From Tomocerus qinae (Eukaryota > Arthropoda > Collembola > Entomobryomorpha > Tomoceridae): a DNA stretch of 64,000 nucleotides. Below are positions 11,541 to 25,311 of this stretch, piece by piece. Position 1 is the stretch's first letter; each line of letters starts with the position of its first letter. The notes under the pieces were generated by a model, which saw only the letters and a list, made by a program, of their open reading frames with translations, was not told where the DNA came from and did no database searches. The stretch is taken from NCBI GenBank assembly GCA_020055645.1, contig CM034550.1:15761001-15825000 (forward strand), read 5' to 3'. A program made the position numbers and the translations under genes.

Positions 11541-13382
11541 ATTCACCTGTAATTATTACCAAATTTTAGTAGTTTAAAGTTATTGCATTTATTATTGTTG
11601 AAATAGATTTTTGTTATTGTAATATCTACTGCAGATAGCTGCAAAACAAGTGTAGGAAAGGAATAAAAAAAATGCGATGTAATTAAAGAAACGGGTACTT
11701 ATTGTTGCTTCCGACAAAATAGATCCGAAAAAGTTTCAATTGGAGGAGATGAAGTTGAGCTGTCTGTTTTCACAAACGGATTAACTTCCCTTTCCCAATC
11801 GAAATCTTCTTTATATACCAATATGGTTAGAACTTAAGTTGAGATGAAGAGGGATGAGGTTGTCGACCAATTTGATTCTTCGGCCATTGCATTCTACTAT
11901 AGAACTATTAATGAGTTTGTTTGCATAGTAAATCCGAAAAAAGAATCATTCATCTTATGCAGCCTTTTTGCACAATTATCTTCCGATTTAAATTCAAAGC
12001 ATCTGTTGCATTGTCAATGACCAAATTTTTTATTCCAGCAATTGGTAACCATCAACAAGGCTTTATTCGTGATATTGTTACGCATATCTGTGCTATTATT
12101 AGACACAAGCACAAATTACCATTGTATACGCTACACTTACATAATACCCCTGCACTATACACAGATTGATGGGGTACATATTAATTAAAGCATTAGTGAA
12201 GGTGGTACACCTGTAATATTTCATTGGAGCAAAAAATCTGAATACCTACACGAAATGTTTTTTCTGCGTAAACATTAAGTTCGTCGTCCCTCAACATGCC
12301 ATCAATCTTCGTGCACTATCCGCATAATGTTACCAATGTTTGTATACCTATGCCCTTTGAATGAATCATCTTTAATGAATACAGAAGATCATGATCGTGA
12401 ATTGTATTTTGATGAGTATACACAATTGCTATTGTTAGGAGTTAAATTGCGTATCGTTGAATAGTTATCTTGTTATCCAACTATTTATGCATTTTAATCT
12501 TGCCATGAAAAAACTGACATTAAAAATACATCCTTCAATGAACTAACGATTTCCTTTTACTCTCTAAAAACGTTTAGAAAATCAGAATAGAATAATAAAT
12601 GTAATTAAATATGTCATGTCTCATTTCATTTAATCCTTGGTCAGTTTATAAAAGAGCAGCAACTGGTGAGAATCCTCAAATTATCAAAGAGTTTTATTTC
12701 TACGTGTATTTCATATTCATGTAAAAAGGACGAGGAATGCTGCTGAATGCTTTAGGAGACAAAATGTCCTGGATACCGGAGGGGAAATGATGCAAAATAT
12801 TAAGGACGCTGTTTACGTTGGTTGCTAACGAAAAAAATATAATTTCCAAAATTTAACCCGTCAATTGTCACATCCGAAACCCCATAGTTAACCTACCCGG
12901 CCATTCCACTACCTCAAGGGGAAGTTTTGGCAGTGCAATATTGATAAACAAGATGCTATCAAGTCAATAACAAAATGAATTCCATGCGGCATAAACGGCC
13001 GTCTTATGGTATAATATTTGTAAATCTATTGGTTAGTACTTTGGTTAGTACTATATCACTATGACTACGGTGTCAATGCTTGTACTTGATGGCCGTTTAT
13101 GTCACATGGACAATAGACATCTTTGATAGTAGTTATAACAACCATGGTTATAACTTAAACTTACAAGTATGAATGCATTGAAGCAAGATGCAAACAAAAA
13201 GATTTTGTACTAAAGTATTTGTAATAACATTGCCAATGACGACAGGTGGAAATGCTACTATACAAGTCAGTATAGAAATCTTTATAATATAATACACTTC
13301 CCCGTTTCCTAGAAACTAATTTTTTGGAATTGCATTGACTTATGCCCTCGGTATTCCATCATCAGCAATTCGGGTCAACCTC
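11541..13382. other. non-coding stretch, no gene seen
   Basis: The first part probably contains the upstream intron and untranslated exon of the His-rich gene. Near 12991-13096 a short inverted repeat is seen (CATAAACGGCC and its complement about 90 bp apart). It could be a small MITE relic. No coding signal is seen. Confidence 0.4.
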
Positions 13383-13762
13383 CATGCATTTAAAATTCAT
13401 CATAATATCTTTACATCGACTGTTATAACTTCCGGAGGATCAGTCTGATTTTTATGGGACCTACATTTTTGGAACCGTGGACTATCAAGGAACAAAAGTT
13501 ACCATTCGGAATTTTGATATAGTTGTTTTAAATGCATTTAAAAAAATCAAATTCCCAAAAAAATGAGTCATTTTTAGTTTTTTATAAAACGTTGATGTTT
13601 TTGGTCCATTTAAAGCAACTATATCAAAATTCCGAATGGTAACTTTTGTTCCTTGATAGTCCACGGTTCCAAAAATGTAGGTTCCATAAAAATCAGACTG
13701 ATCCTCCGGAAGTTATAATAGTCGATGTAAAAGATTTTTTAACATGCATTTTGATAGTCCCC
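13383..13762. mobile_element. MITE-like palindromic element, copy 1
   Basis: A near-perfect 380-bp hairpin. The left arm (13383-13530) is complementary to the right arm (13610-13762), sharing for example GTTATAACTTCCGGAGGATC and TTCCTTGATAGTCCACGG. The centre holds a short AT-rich spacer. A related copy with the same outer sequence (GACTATCAAAATnCATGTTAAAA) lies at 37624-37990, so it is a repeat family rather than a chance palindrome. There is no coding capacity. Confidence 0.75.
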
Positions 13763-14044
13763 TGTGGTTGCTATGCAGGGCCAAAGTGTAACCTTAAGGG
13801 GTGGGTAACAAATAAAATATTTTGTAGTAGAAAGTAGAAGTAGAATAGAATACAGTATAAGCTGAGATTTTATCAGTATAAGCTGTCTTACTAGAATTTG
13901 TGTCTCGTCTCGTCCGAATTCGAGGAGTTCTGCTTTCGAGGAAAATTAAATCGAGGTAAAAATAGGACCCAGGAATGACTTTACTGAACAAATAATTGAA
14001 TGATAACAAAAATGACGTCATTATTTCAAAGGAATGGACAGAAA

Positions 14045-17000
14045 ATGAATACTTTGCTACGATTTATCATTTTCATGTCCATTTGGGGGATTGCCAATTC
14101 AGCGACTAGAAATGCCCCATTCTGTATTGATGCAGGTACAAAGAGAGCACGATTTTCCAATTTAATTTTATGAGAATTATATAAAAGCTGTTTAAATCGA
14201 AGTAATGACATTTCATCTTGGTATTTTATTACAATCCATTTTAATTTTATTTCACTAGATAAAACCAAAGAAAACTTGATACACAGTTCTGAAAGGTAAC
14301 ACATTTGCAAAATAAACTCGGTCAATTAATCATTCTTGTCATTTTCTTTAATTTTCCTCAAATTGGACAGATTTCAACCGATAATAGCACAACAAAATGA
14401 TAATAACCCACCGATTCCAAGTTTGGCGACTCCTACCTCGTAAGTATAAATATAAATCCTCTTTCAAACATCTATAAAATGAATTACTTCAATCTTGTAC
14501 TAATTTATTATTCATGATTTTAATTACCTGTAGAACATTGACTTATGTACATAGCATAACTTTGACTCGTATGGTAGTTGATGACAATATTTTACCTACC
14601 ACATTTCATACCATGAGAAATTTAAGAAATTGGGTGCACGTTAAAATTGAAACTGAAGGTACCTTAATGTATTTTATAATTAATTGCGTGTCAGTTGTAT
14701 CTACATATATGTAATGGTATTTGGTTTGGGATATACATTAAATCCAAATTGGTATAAACAGAAATATCTGGATTGTACATTCAAGCTATTAAGGCCCCTT
14801 TGGGGGTTCCGTTCGGAAATTTCGTCATAGGTATTCAAATGTATTAATTTCCAATTACCAATGATATAGAAAGATAATTTTTGGGCTTGTTTAACTGTTT
14901 TGGAGATTTTTGGCAGATTTCGAATGTAGAGACTGTTTCGAAAAACATGATATTTCGAATGCAATTCCTACAGCCCAAGTTGGTAAGTACCAAGATTCAG
15001 AATTCAAACTGTGTATATTCATTGCTCCTAAAAGCTAAAACTTATAACGATTCAAATATCTTTAAAATTATTTCAGTACCGTGTAAGGGAAGACCGAACA
15101 CTGCTTCAACGGTGAGTCAATTCAAGAATTGTCCTCCATGTTTTGTAAACACGTTAAATTAATTAAACGAACAAAATCTTAGGAATATTTTAAATCAAGT
15201 AGTTCAATTCAAGTATCTAAAAACTTAATATGTGATAGCATCCTGATGCTCTAGTTGTGGCTGGTTTAGATGTTGACCCAATGTTTGTTATGAAACATGG
15301 CTTCCACTTCCATTTCAGCTGGATTGAAAGTCTCTGTGATGATGTGCCATTGTTTCAATTTCTGTAAGTCGTAAACATTTTCCCCTTTTATTATTCAAAT
15401 AAATACACACCTCTATAATGTAAATATATACTTTGTTCCAGAATTGTAGCAGTGAAATCTTTCAGTACATCGGACTTGGACTATCAGGTATATTGCTACA
15501 GTATAATATTAATATTTGGTTAAGAATAACAGAATAATATTATGGTTATGATTGGGTAAGTTTCACATACCCATGGGCAGTTTTCCCCAAGGGCAAATTG
15601 AGTGATCACAAAAGCCCTCCACGTTTTGAAAGACGTGATGACCAGAAAAGAGTAACCAATTAAGGTCATTTCCCCAGAAAAATATTTAAACTTAATTCGT
15701 TTGACTTTTCTGAGTAAAAAATGGGAGAAAATGAGCAAACTCTTTCGCTAATTCTCCCAAGATTTACAAAATATCAACTGAATCTACCTGATAGGGCCCG
15801 AAACCCATTTTTGGCCCAAATTAGACCGATTTCCCTAGAAGGGACTTTTACTAATCTTTGGTGGTAGGGTCCTTGTTCTTTTGCTAACTCCATAATGAAA
15901 ATTTTACCACATTATGCACCTATAATGTTCATGATGATAAATTTCCTAGAATTATTCCTTGGGTAGAATAATATTATTCAATTTCGAAAATAAAAGCCCA
16001 ATGATGTACCCTCATGTTCATACGCTAAAAGTCAAATAATTTTCCAAAAAATTACATAATTTGCTTTGGGCTAATGTGAATACAAAAATTGTCTCTTGAC
16101 TTATAACTGTCTTGGCATTTGTTAATAGATATATTGGAGTCCCCTGTACGAAAATCCAATAGCAGATACGTGGACCGGCGTATGGAAAATCTAATTATAT
16201 ACATATATACTTCAAAACTATTATTACTTATGCTACAATAATTGTCTGTGTAACTGTTCAACTAACCAATACGAGGCAATCATTTATATTACAGGTCAGC
16301 TGGCCTCTAGATCCAACTTGGTAAGTTATTTTATACGGTACTATTAAAAAATAGATATAGACTTAGAATCTCCATTTTTGTTTGTACGATTGCTTGATAC
16401 AGGAAGCACAATGGTACGATAGCCTGCCACGGGGAACATCATTTAATGGAGGAGGGGTTATCAGTTCATGTATCGACAAAAAATGCATCAGGGATAATAA
16501 GAGTAAATGAAGATTACGAAAACTGCATTAGGAATGATGCAATGGAAGAAGGATATAAATGTCCCCCTGGTCCATTTGCTTGTGACAATCCTCCACAAAA
16601 CAAAAACGAGTGGGAAATCAGAAGACGAATGGACATTAATAATGCTTTAGATATGTGTATAGCTTGTAGTGATGGAAGTAGTCATGTAATCAGAAAACGT
16701 GAAATTGAAGACCAAGATAACGATTCTGATGATGATGACGACCTTGAACTCGATGGATCTGCAGACGAACTTGAAGAATCTACAGGTAAGAACGAATTAG
16801 GCGGACCTACAGGAAAAGATGAACTTGAAGGATCTGGTGAAGGAGACATTCCTGAAGTAAAAAGTGCACTTGGCTCTAAAGATGACCTTGGTGCAGTAGA
16901 TTCACGTAATGTTCATGGAGGTGTCGGAACAACTACCGAACACCCTGATGAATACAATCCCGAAGAACATGTGAGCATCCTTACCAGTAGGGCATCTCAT

Positions 17001-18330
17001 CCAAGCCTTGACAGTAATAAAGATCTTGATTATCCTATCGAGAGAACCAACCTTGGACCGAGAACAGGAAAAAATAGTGTCAAAACACCGGACAATAAAA
17101 AAAGTAGTTCCGACTTCAGCAATTACTTTGCAGTTCAAACACAGCTTTTATTACAGGTTAATATATTATTAACTCTCATTGAAGTAAATTAATTTTGCCC
17201 AGTTTTAGTATATTTTAAAATATATCGGTAATGTAATTTAGCAGATATCAGTACCAGATTAAAATTTTTTTCGAATAAATACAATTGATGAAAAAATTGT
17301 GCAAAAAATGTTGAAAAACTACTAAAAGTTAGATTTCCATTCATGCCCAACTATATTGGCCGATTTAATAGGTTCTGTATAGTCTGTATAATATAAACTC
17401 AAAATATGAAATGTTTGATCTATTTATTTCAGGATTGTGTGAAAGCACATTCGATTCTGATGGTTCTTTGTTGGTGTACCTTCACTTCCATTAGCTGCTA
17501 CCTCGCACGTTTCCACAAAGAAGTGTCATCCATTACTCCTGGGAGCGGATGTTGCAGTTTAGGAGGCTGGCTCTGGGTAAATGTCGGTTTCGACCGGAAT
17601 GATATCTTTTAAATGTTTCGATTTGTTATCCATGCTCATATTTTTGCTAAATGGTAATTTTTAATTTACAGGGTCACACAATATTTTCCTACATGAGTTT
17701 GGGAGCTATGTGGGCGGCTGTCTTGCTAATTTCACCCTATATGTTGATTCAACCTGGTACTTATGGCAAGAATAAAACACATAGTACAGTGGCTCATACA
17801 GTTATAGGAGCGATAGCTATGACCTTTTTCCACTTCAATCACATCCTCGGTTGGTATCGACCCCTAAGTCCATCTATGCGGGGAATATATATTATGACCC
17901 ACGTTGTATTAGGATATGGCTCCAAATATCTTGCAGGTAGATTTATTTAACAAAATACACTATGAAGCTCATTTCTCATTGTGCATAACGAATTGTATAA
18001 TGATTTTCAGTGATAACAGCTTTCAAGTCAACAATTCCCACAAGTGTGTTACTCTTCATTATACTAGCCGAAATTTTTAATGTCGCTATTTACGCCGTTG
18101 CTACTTTCGTTCAATGCAAAATTGATAAGAAACTAAACTTTGACCCTCCGCGTAGCTATTTCCCTGTTCCTGAAGGAATTGACACTTATGACCCTGATTA
18201 CAAAGAAACATCTAGTATAAACTCATGTCTCCTCAACTTGCAAAGCCAAGTGTTACTCTACATTCACTACATTTTACAATTTATACCTTTCATTGTGGTC
18301 ATTGTTGAAGTGTGCGAGTGGAATATGTAA
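14045..18330 (+). CDS. secreted DOMON / cytochrome b561 membrane protein
   Basis: Exons 14045-14135, 14388-14439, 14534-14658, 14917-14982, 15077-15111, 15239-15363, 15442-15487, 16295-16320, 16403-17156, 17433-17576, 17672-17936 and 18011-18330 join to 682 residues. A signal peptide (MNTLLRFIIFMSIWGIANSA) is followed by a DOMON-type extracellular domain (about 45-200, with HPDALVVAGLD and HFHFSW). Next come a Ser/Asp/Glu-rich linker (about 260-435) with repeated DELE and GKDELEG motifs, and six predicted membrane helices from 441. Four helix histidines (H446, H490, H530, H564) fit the haem ligands of cytochrome b561. The family (FRRS1/SDR2-like) moves electrons across membranes, often for ferric reduction. 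No Reeler domain is present. The substrate here is unknown. The gene is tail-to-tail with the CatSper gene. Confidence 0.85.
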
Positions 18331-19066
18331 ACCAGCCGAACCAGCCATCTAAAGGTAAACCGACCTTTCATTCTACTTTCTACTTGTACTACAGCAGCCT
18401 TGCTAGTTAACTAAAGAAGATCAGTGTACTTTCATAGTTCTTAAGAACAATTTAACCAAAACATTTTCCACACATACTCGTGAATTTATCTGATGTATGA
18501 TTATGTAATACTGGTTTACATGAAATATGAAACTTTGATGATAAAGTGAATAACATTGTCTGATTTTATATAAAGAGCCTTTGAAAATATTTACTTTGTC
18601 TAAAAAAATTATAATGCATATACATTTTAAATTCAATTAGCTAGGGCTCTAATTTAAAAGACTACTAAATATCAGAACTTTTTCTGGCACATTGCGCCTG
18701 GTTCTAGGTTAACTAGAAATATAGAAAATTATACATTAAAATCCACAGGGTCTGTCTTTTAGATACATTTTCAGATGATATGATATTTATTTTTTAATAC
18801 AGAAAATAATACAAATAGGAAATAATAACTAAATTCATGAACTGAAAAATACCCAATTCCCAACAATAGAGAACTAAATAAAAATTGATAACAATAATTA
18901 GGAATAACTTAAAAAGGTTTAGGAACAATCATCCGACAACAAGTAAGTCTTTGCGTGGAAAGATTGTGAATTTCTAACATAAAGTAGTCTCTTCTTAACA
19001 TTTTTCTTACGACTTTGGTGACTTTTCTTATGATGTAGGGAAAAGTTGAGAAACAAAATAGATATC
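18331..19066. other. intergenic, convergent 3' ends
   Basis: Lies between the stop of the DOMON/b561 gene (plus) and the stop of the CatSper-like gene (minus). It presumably holds both 3' UTRs. It is AT-rich with several AATAAA-like words (for example near 18876 and 18798), but no poly(A) site can be fixed. Confidence 0.5.
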
Positions 19067-22000
19067 TTATTTTTCTACGGTGTGCGCTTTCAGGTAGTCC
19101 TTTTCATCCTCATGAGCACTCCATGAGTACATCTAAGATATTGCCAAAGTACAATCATTATATTTAGCTTTGGGAATTATTTCCAATTAATCTCGGTTCT
19201 AATAATTTGATGAAGTACCTTGGCCATTAAAGCTCTATCCAGAATGTTGTTCAAGATGGCACAACGACGATGCCACATAAAGCTCTCAAAGTCAACAGAA
19301 GCCAAATCTTTCATTAAGTTTCCTATAAGAGAGTGTTCCCTATTTTCACAAAGAAGTAGATTCAATATTATTCTCGATAATTCTATCTCTTCATTGGCAA
19401 TGACAATTAACCTTAAATAAAACGATAAAATAAAAAATATATATCACCTAGAACCTGGTATAACAGGGAAGTAGTCTTCGACATTAAGTTCAAGGGTTCT
19501 TTTATCTTTTCCTACGTTCATTTTCGAGCCTGTAAACATAATCATGCTGTATTACATATAGAATTTCACTCATACATATCACAATCATCACTATTTACAA
19601 ACTATTTCATTTTCACCTTCACCGTCCTCGTCAAAAACTTCGAACTTTTCTTTGTCATCTCCAAAGTCAAGGGATTCCTTCTGACGTTTAAATTCTGCTT
19701 CAGCTAGTGACAATTGGAAGTTGTCTACCAAGACAGCAACGAAAAGGCTAATAAATTACCCCCAGAATAAATTATTAATACATAATGATGGTTATAGATG
19801 TTGTCTGAAAAACGCAACATCGATTTAAAATTAAGAAAACAACTTACTTCAGGAAGACAAAATATTCCAATATCAAGTAAGCGAAAAGATAGAAAAACAT
19901 TAGCCAATATTGAGCAGATTTTCTATTAACATGTTTCTCATCCAGCAATTCGTACCAATCATCTAAAGTCAGAAGCTTGAAAAGAGTGACAAAAGTGTTC
20001 CACAACGTTCCGAAATCTTGTGGTGAAATTTCACTGAAGAGACCCTTCCCCATAACAGCAAAAACGACTGCAAAATTAATACAATTTATCTTCAAATTGT
20101 AAGTTGGAATCAAAAGAATTGCATAGAAATGCTTTAATATTATTTCGTACACATAAAGAGAAACATAAGAACTGCAATTGACCCCAGAGAAAGAAAAGAT
20201 TCGAATACTGTCGTCAAAATAACTTGCAAGTTGGGCAGAAACCTAAATATTTTTAAATTATAAAACACTGTTGAGAAAGGATAGCCGACAATTTTTACTA
20301 AATAATTGTGCAACATGTAAATTTTTCATCTCACTTGATAACACGCAACAAACGCAGAGCTCGCAAGGATTTTAGAAACTTGAAATAAATCTTAGCATTT
20401 AGATCAGAACTAAGAGCCATCGTTTTTGTAATGAGTTCTACTATCACATCTCTAATAACATTAAATTCAATTAATACCAAACCATACAAGCGACTCAAGA
20501 TATTAAATTATCAATCTTGACTAACACAAAGAACACCAAGATGATAAGTATATCCAAAATATTCCACAGCCTTTTAAAATAGTCTTCTTTGTAAATAATG
20601 ATTTTAAGAATTGCTTCCACAAGAAATATACTTATGATGCAGGAATCCATGATATTTAACGGAAATCCTGCATAAATTATTCAAAAAATTATTTGGTAAT
20701 TCCCAACAAACCACTGGCAAGGATTAAAAAATTAATCATGAATATGTTACTTACCATAACGAATAGCAATTTCTTCAAAAGTGAGCAATAAAATACCAAT
20801 AACGCTGAAGATAATAGTTATGAGCATGAATTGTGAGAAAAATTTGCTATTGATGAAATCATACATCATCCTTCTCCTTTCACTTGCATTTTGCAAATAT
20901 TTTTCTCGAAATCTCTTTTCTTGTAAAGTATCTCTCAGTGATCTTTGTTCTATTTTATCCTTCGAAATTCAAAGTCACATTAGGTTTGTCAGTTTTTCCG
21001 TTTTACTAATAATGATTTGCATTATATAAAAATTAAAATCAGTACTTCACAAAGACTCATGACTTTCTCCACCTCCTCTTCAGTCATATGAGATCTAGTC
21101 TTAAAGATTCTTGCCTAGAACAAAGATAATTTCATGTATTACTATGTACTTCAATAATTTTTCAATGTTTATTATTTGATAGTGAACCCAGCTAAGGGGG
21201 CAAATCTAGCACTCAAGAGAAATTCAGCAGGCCACCCATCACAGTAATAAAAACAATTTCGAAAGCATCCCATTAGGTTGTTAACTTTGTAAATACAAAG
21301 TACATTTAAATTAATACATCTTTATTTTCTACAGTGGTTGGAAAAATTAGCTGCAGCCCCAACTTCCTGATAAAAAGTAATTTCCTACACCAAAATAATA
21401 ACTGTAGATAGTAGCATCAAATATAGGGAACAATGAAAGACTATTTCCGAAAAAACTCCCACAAAGTTACCAAAACTTTTAAAATCGAAAAAATAAGATT
21501 CCCTCTAGGATTTTGGAAAAACGTTCAAATCCCATAAGTACAACTTACGAATAAATATTTTTAAAGAATAGTTAATTACCCAGTGCTGTTATTTAATTCT
21601 ACAAAAAGATATCCCAACTGGCACAAGGCACAAAGGAATTAAGAGGGTAGTAAAAAGTAAACCTAGCTCTATTAAAAAATGTTGAATAAGTTTTTCGATA
21701 TTATAGCAGAACCAATTTGGGTTAAAAGTTTTGAAATGCTATTTAATACGCACATTACGATCATTACGAAATGATCCCTTTCGCTAATCATTTCCATTCG
21801 ATCCCCAGTCACCATTCAACCTTCTTATGTAAACTATTATTATTTAGATGTTATAACAATAATATGAAACGACTCATTTCGTTGGTTTAGAGGAATTGGG
21901 CTTGCGCATTTTACTTTTTTTGCTTTTAAGGAGCCTGCATATATTCCGTGTGCAGTTGATGGGAAGAGGGGATACCCAAAAGTGTTGCAGTCAGCACTTG

Positions 22001-22738
22001 CGTTACACATGTGGGAGGGGGTTTTGCTTTACGTAATATATGCAGGTACCCTAGGTTCTCCCTACCACACGTACATACATATATATATATATATAAATAT
22101 ATATAGACAGGTAAATTTATCAAGTCTGCGATTATATATAGAGATTAATGCTCACTGCTGATTGTGAGATATACTTCGGATCACTAAATGCTTGTTTTAT
22201 ACTAGGATATATTGCAATCAAGTAGTCTTTCTCTTCCTTAAGGGTCTTCATTAGCATTATTGGCTTTTCTTTCTGTTTCTCACTCTCACCAAGTAGGTCA
22301 TCAGTTTGATGAACGTCGGCCTTCATAGCATCAACTTCCTTTTCTGCCTCTAATTCATCCCAATTTGTCCGGTCGCGTAAAACCTAAACAGTTTTCAATT
22401 TAAAATATTGATTTTTGTTGATATTGTTATTTTTTATTGAGACAAACCTGTAGTTTTTCGTATTCAGCTTCAAGACATTTAACCATTTCATGAACTTTAA
22501 CTCGGTCGGCAAATTCTTTCCAGTAGGCAAAAAAGTTTGCCCTTTTCTCTGCCGAACTTTGTCCAGGTTCTTCTGACTCGTCATTCCCTGGTTGAAAAGT
22601 TACTACTTTCTTTGGTCGAACAGGATCTCCAGAAGGGTTTGGCCTTGCATATCCGGAGCCGGGAACAATTCTTCCAGCAGCAACATCTTCATCGTAATCA
22701 GTGACAATAATTTTCGGTATCGGTCGTTGACCAGCCAT
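19067..22738 (-). CDS. CatSper1-like sperm cation channel
   Basis: Exons in coding order: 22738-22448, 22383-22156, 21114-21046, 20959-20755, 20667-20526, 20451-20335, 20242-20151, 20067-19848, 19747-19617, 19529-19448, 19411-19219, 19135-19067; 612 residues. It is a single six-helix, one-pore voltage-gated channel: S1 about 237-258, S2 270-290, S3 299-320, S4 with spaced Arg (SLRALRLLRVIK, 340-351), pore with the CatSper TxDxW filter (TLDDW, 416-420), and S6 ending FLNLFVAVLVDNFQ. The filter and S6 resemble CatSper1, the calcium channel of the sperm flagellum. The roughly 196-residue N-terminus is acidic/lysine-rich and lacks the His-rich tract of mammalian CatSper1. Two donors are possible after S6 (19617 or 19623). 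If the last intron is retained, the protein ends at 19177 instead. It lies 770 bp downstream of the CCDC130 stop, on the same strand. Confidence 0.82.
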
Positions 22739-23506
22739 GATGGGAAAAAATTATACCCAAAATTCCAAACTAGAAATGGTTTACTTTTCAGATTTGCTCA
22801 GAGAAACAAAATTTTTCTTGTCGTTATTTCTTTTGAAATTGACGTTTCAAATATTTTTTAGAAAAATGATCCACTGGAACGGATTCACAGTTTTCTGTTA
22901 TAATTTACCATTTTGGAGACGCATTCCTTGACTACAAAGGTTGAAAAAAATGTATTTATTTGCAAATTGTATTAGAGAAAGCAGCTTCCCCTACAACACT
23001 TTAGCACCATATAATATGGCTTTCACTAAAGAGAAAGAGTATCAAAATCAGATCAATATGTTGATGTTGACATACTGTGTACTTCTACAACTTATTCCAA
23101 TCTGTCGTGATATAATCTTATAGATGAATAAATAATATATGCTCGAATTATCAGGCAGATGCATTTACATATAACTGGATCTTGATCCCCGAATCACAGC
23201 ACAACTAAAGGACACATCGAGTAAATGAAGGACACAAAAGATTTTTATGCACTATTTATCAGGTTTATTGATTAAAAATCAATTACATCGTTTTAAACAC
23301 ATTTTATAAAGGTGACAGAAATCTTTGTTTGCAGTCCAAAAATTTCAATTTCATGCACGCAACATAGTTTTGACATATAGATTATTTATATTTTAGTTGT
23401 GAAATTAGCCTCAATAATTATTGGTACTTCTTTATAATTTGGCAATTTCGTTAATTTGAATCTTAATTTAATACGGAATAAGTCATTTAAAATCCCATTC
23501 ATGCTG
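22739..23506. other. intergenic, CatSper-like 5' side
   Basis: Between the CCDC130 stop and the CatSper-like start codon, both genes on the minus strand. It should hold the CCDC130 3' UTR and the CatSper promoter. I found no clear RFX X-box by eye and no coding signal. Confidence 0.5.
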
Positions 23507-25311
23507 TTAAATACTCATAGGCATTGGGGAGGGCGAAGACTCTGCACTGCTAGAACTATAATCATAATCACAGGAGATAAGGGATAGACCCGTAGAAGTA
23601 GAAGGCTTTGGTTGGGGGCTTATATTGTTTAATTCATTATCTTGTTGGCTACTCAATAAATTGTTTGAGTTTTTTAGGTCAGAAATTGGATACACCAACG
23701 AATTCGAATCACTACCAACACTAGAAAGCTCATTGTCTTTGCACGAGAAAGTAGTACTATTGTATTCGGCACATTGATATTCTTCATTGGAATTCAATTT
23801 TTTATTCAAACTTGACGATGAATCGGTGACAATTTTATCCTTCAAGGAGATTCCAAGCGACATTCTTTGCTTTGCAATCACGGTATTGCGACTTTCGTCT
23901 TTATTTGTCAGCACAGATACGCACGGTAGATCTGATTGCGATTCTTGAGGAACAGAAGTATTTCCGGGAAAGGGAAACGCTGACTTTTTTTCAATTTCTT
24001 TGCGCTTCTCTATCTGCATTTCTTCAGAGCCTGGGGAGATATAATAGAATTTTTACTTGCATCACATAATTGGTAAATAATGAAAACTAAATAAATAAGA
24101 AGCTTACGTACTTTTGGTAGGTTGAAGCCGAATCAGTGAAGCTATTTTAGCATCGTCTTCTGTTTCCTCTAGCAAAGTAATATTTAACGAATTTCTTTTA
24201 AGGATTTCACTGTCTTTATCATCCTTTAATTTCAACTCCTTCTTTTTTGTCTATCAATAAAATACGATAAACAGCATTATTACTGTGGCTGAATATTTTA
24301 TTTGAGGAAACCAAAATTTTAACGCAGATAATAGGTCTAATAAACTGTGCATACCCTAAACATATCTCGTAACGCTCGATTGGCCATATAGTCATCTTTC
24401 CATCGCTCTTGCAATCCTTCTAATTTGGCTAAGGTTGGACTTACTCCCGTCAATTTACTTTGATCTTCTTTTCCATGTTGTAACCTGAACCATTTATTTT
24501 AGATTTAGTTTACATTCGGAAATCTAAAGCTATTAATCATTACATCAACTATTAAATACAGATTTAAACTTTTAAAAAACTACAATTAACAAACCTAAAC
24601 ATCGCATCATCAGCGAGCTGCCGTATAACTCTCTTGTCATCAGGTACCACTTGCCCATTTTCTGTGGGATCCCAGCGATTTTCCTGTCTTCTAGCTCCAG
24701 TTATTATCACATAATCCAAGTTCTACCAATCAAAAAAATACAATATTGTACTAATCTGCATTAAAATATTGAACTATAATGATTCAAACTTCAAAATAGC
24801 CACTTACCGCAGGATCTGTTCTCATTTCAAAATGATTGTCACACAAATGGCATTTCATACGAAATTGATAAACTGGAGTTGAGTAGTACATTCCGACTTT
24901 AGTTTTTTCTGCATTATATCTACAATTTAGTACAATTAAAATGAAACAAGACAATAAAAACTTCTAAAAATATCTTCAAGCAGTAAAAACAATAAATATT
25001 ACCTGACACCCATACCAATATGGTTTTTACAGCCTTCACACCAGATGTTGTATGGCATCTCAAATCTAATGATGAGAATTCCAAGGTGGAGTTTTCTGGC
25101 TCTCTCGCGAAGGGCATGTGTGCCCATGAATTTGTTAAGTCCACCAACGGAGGGGTCGTAGTCTGGCGGATAGTATTTATTTGTTCCCTTACGTTCACCC
25201 TGTGTTTGAAATAAACAAAAAATCATGTGATTACATAATCCACCCACATCATTCCACAGAATTTTATTTCATAAAAAGAAAATCAGAGATGAACGGAGAA
25301 ATCCATACCAT
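23507..25311 (-). CDS. CCDC130: CCDC130 / YJU2B-like splicing factor
   Basis: Exons in coding order: 25311-25309 (the ATG alone), 25199-25003, 24919-24808, 24722-24595, 24484-24355, 24250-24112, 24030-23507; 410 residues, close to the family's usual length. The start MGERKGTNKYYPP and the following RERARKL, GILIIRFEMPYNIWC and GCKNHIGMGVRYNAEK match the CWC16 family (Yju2/CCDC94/CCDC130). Two CxxC pairs (C55/C58 and C90/C93) form the predicted zinc site. Residues 190-250 are Lys/Glu-rich and the C-terminal 170 residues are Ser-rich, ending SSSSAESSPSPMP. Family members associate with the catalytic spliceosome in the nucleus. The start codon is the last three bases of exon 1 and is followed directly by GTATGG. 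The gene is head-to-head with coilin-like gene A. Confidence 0.93.
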
